Part shown: one piece after another, positions 63,086 through 64,000 of the stretch
How the letters are laid out: every line of letters starts with the position of its first letter
Position numbering within the stretch: the first letter of the stretch is position 1
Source of the DNA: Tridacna crocea
Taxonomy: Eukaryota; Mollusca; Bivalvia; Cardiida; Cardiidae
Length of the DNA: 64,000 nt
Assembly: GCA_943736015.1 (NCBI GenBank)
Contig: OX031057.1
Span: 38,526,501-38,590,500, forward strand
Direction: 5' to 3'
Notes under the pieces: generated by a model
The model's database searches: none
Told to the model about the DNA's origin: nothing
The model's input: the letters and a program-made list of their open reading frames with translations, nothing else
Made by a program: the position numbers and the translations under genes

Positions 63086-63567
63086 ATTTAAGGAGATACA
63101 TGTATGAAGACCGAGAGACTGTGACAGGCAGAGAGTATATTATGAGGGATTGGGTTTGAGAGAGCTTTTGATTTTGACACGTTTACCTTATAGTGAAAGG
63201 TTGTATTGTGGATAAAAAATAGTGAATTACTAAGGCCAATGACAGAAAAGCAAAATATCTATAAAGTGCTAGGGTTTAATATTCATGTTTTAAAAATGTT
63301 TAAATGGTAAATATCGGAACTGATATAAAAGAAACTCTGTTCTTTTTCACATAACCATCGTTGAAACAAGGAACAGCAATGAGAGACCAGAATCGCAGTT
63401 AATTTCATCAAATATGGGAAAATAATCTTCCATGTTAGCACTGGCGATCCCCTCTCTCTCTAGACTTGTAGATATGCGACTGAGCTAATAGATTAGTCTT
63501 TTACGATTGATTGATTGAGTGGTTAGTTGACTGTATGTGTTTAACAGCGTTTTCAACAATATTTGAG

Positions 63568-63818
63568 TTATATTAGGGCGGCCTGTACATGTACCCATGT
63601 TTTCCTGGAGTTCAGTAACCAGTACTTCACACAATATTCTTCCCAAGCCACTAACTGTTTTTTCAACTCCACATAACTCTTGTCAGATCCGCTTTTCAGA
63701 TGTTGGAGAAGAAGTAATCCTGACGCAATGTGTATTATCAAATCCCAGAAAAGCATGGCTGAGCCGAGGATCTAAACCAGCTAACCCGTGTCTAAAGTTG
63801 TGTTCGCTACGGACCCGA
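63568..63818 (-). repeat. SINE-like copy 3, unit 7
   Basis: Carries CCTGACGCAATG, one change from units 5-6. Confidence 0.75.
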
Positions 63819-64000
63819 TTGCTATTTAAATATCTGTCGAGTTTAACGTCAATAGAGTGTTGATTGGAAATGCTGTGATAGTTCTTACGATTAATAAAAG
63901 ATAGGGAACCGATTTCAATCGCAAAATACCTATGTCTTCAAAACGTTTGAAATACTTTCAGTCCAAGATAGTAGGTGTTTGGTCAGTGCCATAATTCATA
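63819..64000. repeat. Domain C, unit 7 (start only)
   Basis: The first ~180 bp of the domain, truncated by the window end. Confidence 0.5.

Larger units (their letters stand above)
58311..64000 (+). repeat. Macrosatellite unit 7 (partial, cut by window end)
   Basis: It contains domain A, all three SINE-like copies and the beginning of domain C. It is closest to units 5-6 but has its own changes, for example GACGCAATG at about 63722. The array therefore continues beyond the window and its full size cannot be seen. Confidence 0.95.

Noticed and set aside
1009-64000. rDNA or histone-type gene cluster as the basis of the ~9-kb period
   Set aside because: No rRNA-like conserved, GC-rich blocks and no histone-like frames are present in the unit.

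Overview
This window looks like non-coding, AT-rich animal DNA. It is dominated by a giant tandem repeat (macrosatellite) with a unit of about 8.96 kb. About 6.6 head-to-tail units fill positions 1009 to the window end, and only the first ~1 kb lies outside the array. I recognise no intact protein-coding gene, rRNA or functional tRNA. The open reading frames present are short, most recur once per unit, and they fall in minisatellite, SINE-like or CT-rich sequence. tRNA-derived SINE-like copies on the minus strand, with a box-B match and a 3' part resembling mollusc tRNA-SINEs, suggest a mollusc or related invertebrate. That assignment is tentative.

Layout: 1-1008 is left flank. Unit 1 (1009-10223, 9215 bp) is the edge unit and is rearranged. 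Units 2-5 (10224-46072) are regular at 8961, 8952, 8963 and 8973 bp. Unit 6 (46073-58310) carries a 3.26-kb insertion, and unit 7 (58311-64000) is cut by the window end. Every complete unit has the same order: domain A (about 3.6 kb of ~35-bp minisatellite in ~470-bp higher-order blocks); three minus-strand SINE-like copies with spacers (about 1.9 kb); domain C (about 1.5 kb, probably a very degenerate short repeat); domain D (about 0.6 kb of CT-rich sequence with a variable pure CT run); domain E (about 1.1 kb of the same minisatellite family as A); and a truncated TTAA-type MITE with a 35-bp-arm hairpin.

Unit 6 alone contains a nested mobile element. The outer part is a foldback element (54647-57902) with ~770-bp inverted arms, CACACTG...CAGTGTG ends and a 5-bp AACAA target duplication; units 1-5 supply the empty site. 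At the centre of its palindrome sits a second element (55428-57130) flanked by TTAA and with CCCATTAC...GTAATGGG ends. Those ends belong to the same family as the MITE fragment in every macrosatellite unit.

Units 5 and 6 (insert aside) are almost identical, units 3 and 4 share private variants in their right halves, and units 4-7 share private variants in domain A. This mosaic is what unequal exchange and gene conversion would leave in an array with a decaying edge unit. No gene pathway can be described here. The interest lies in the nested repeat architecture, the palindrome-apex insertion, and the link between the MITE hairpin and the array boundary.
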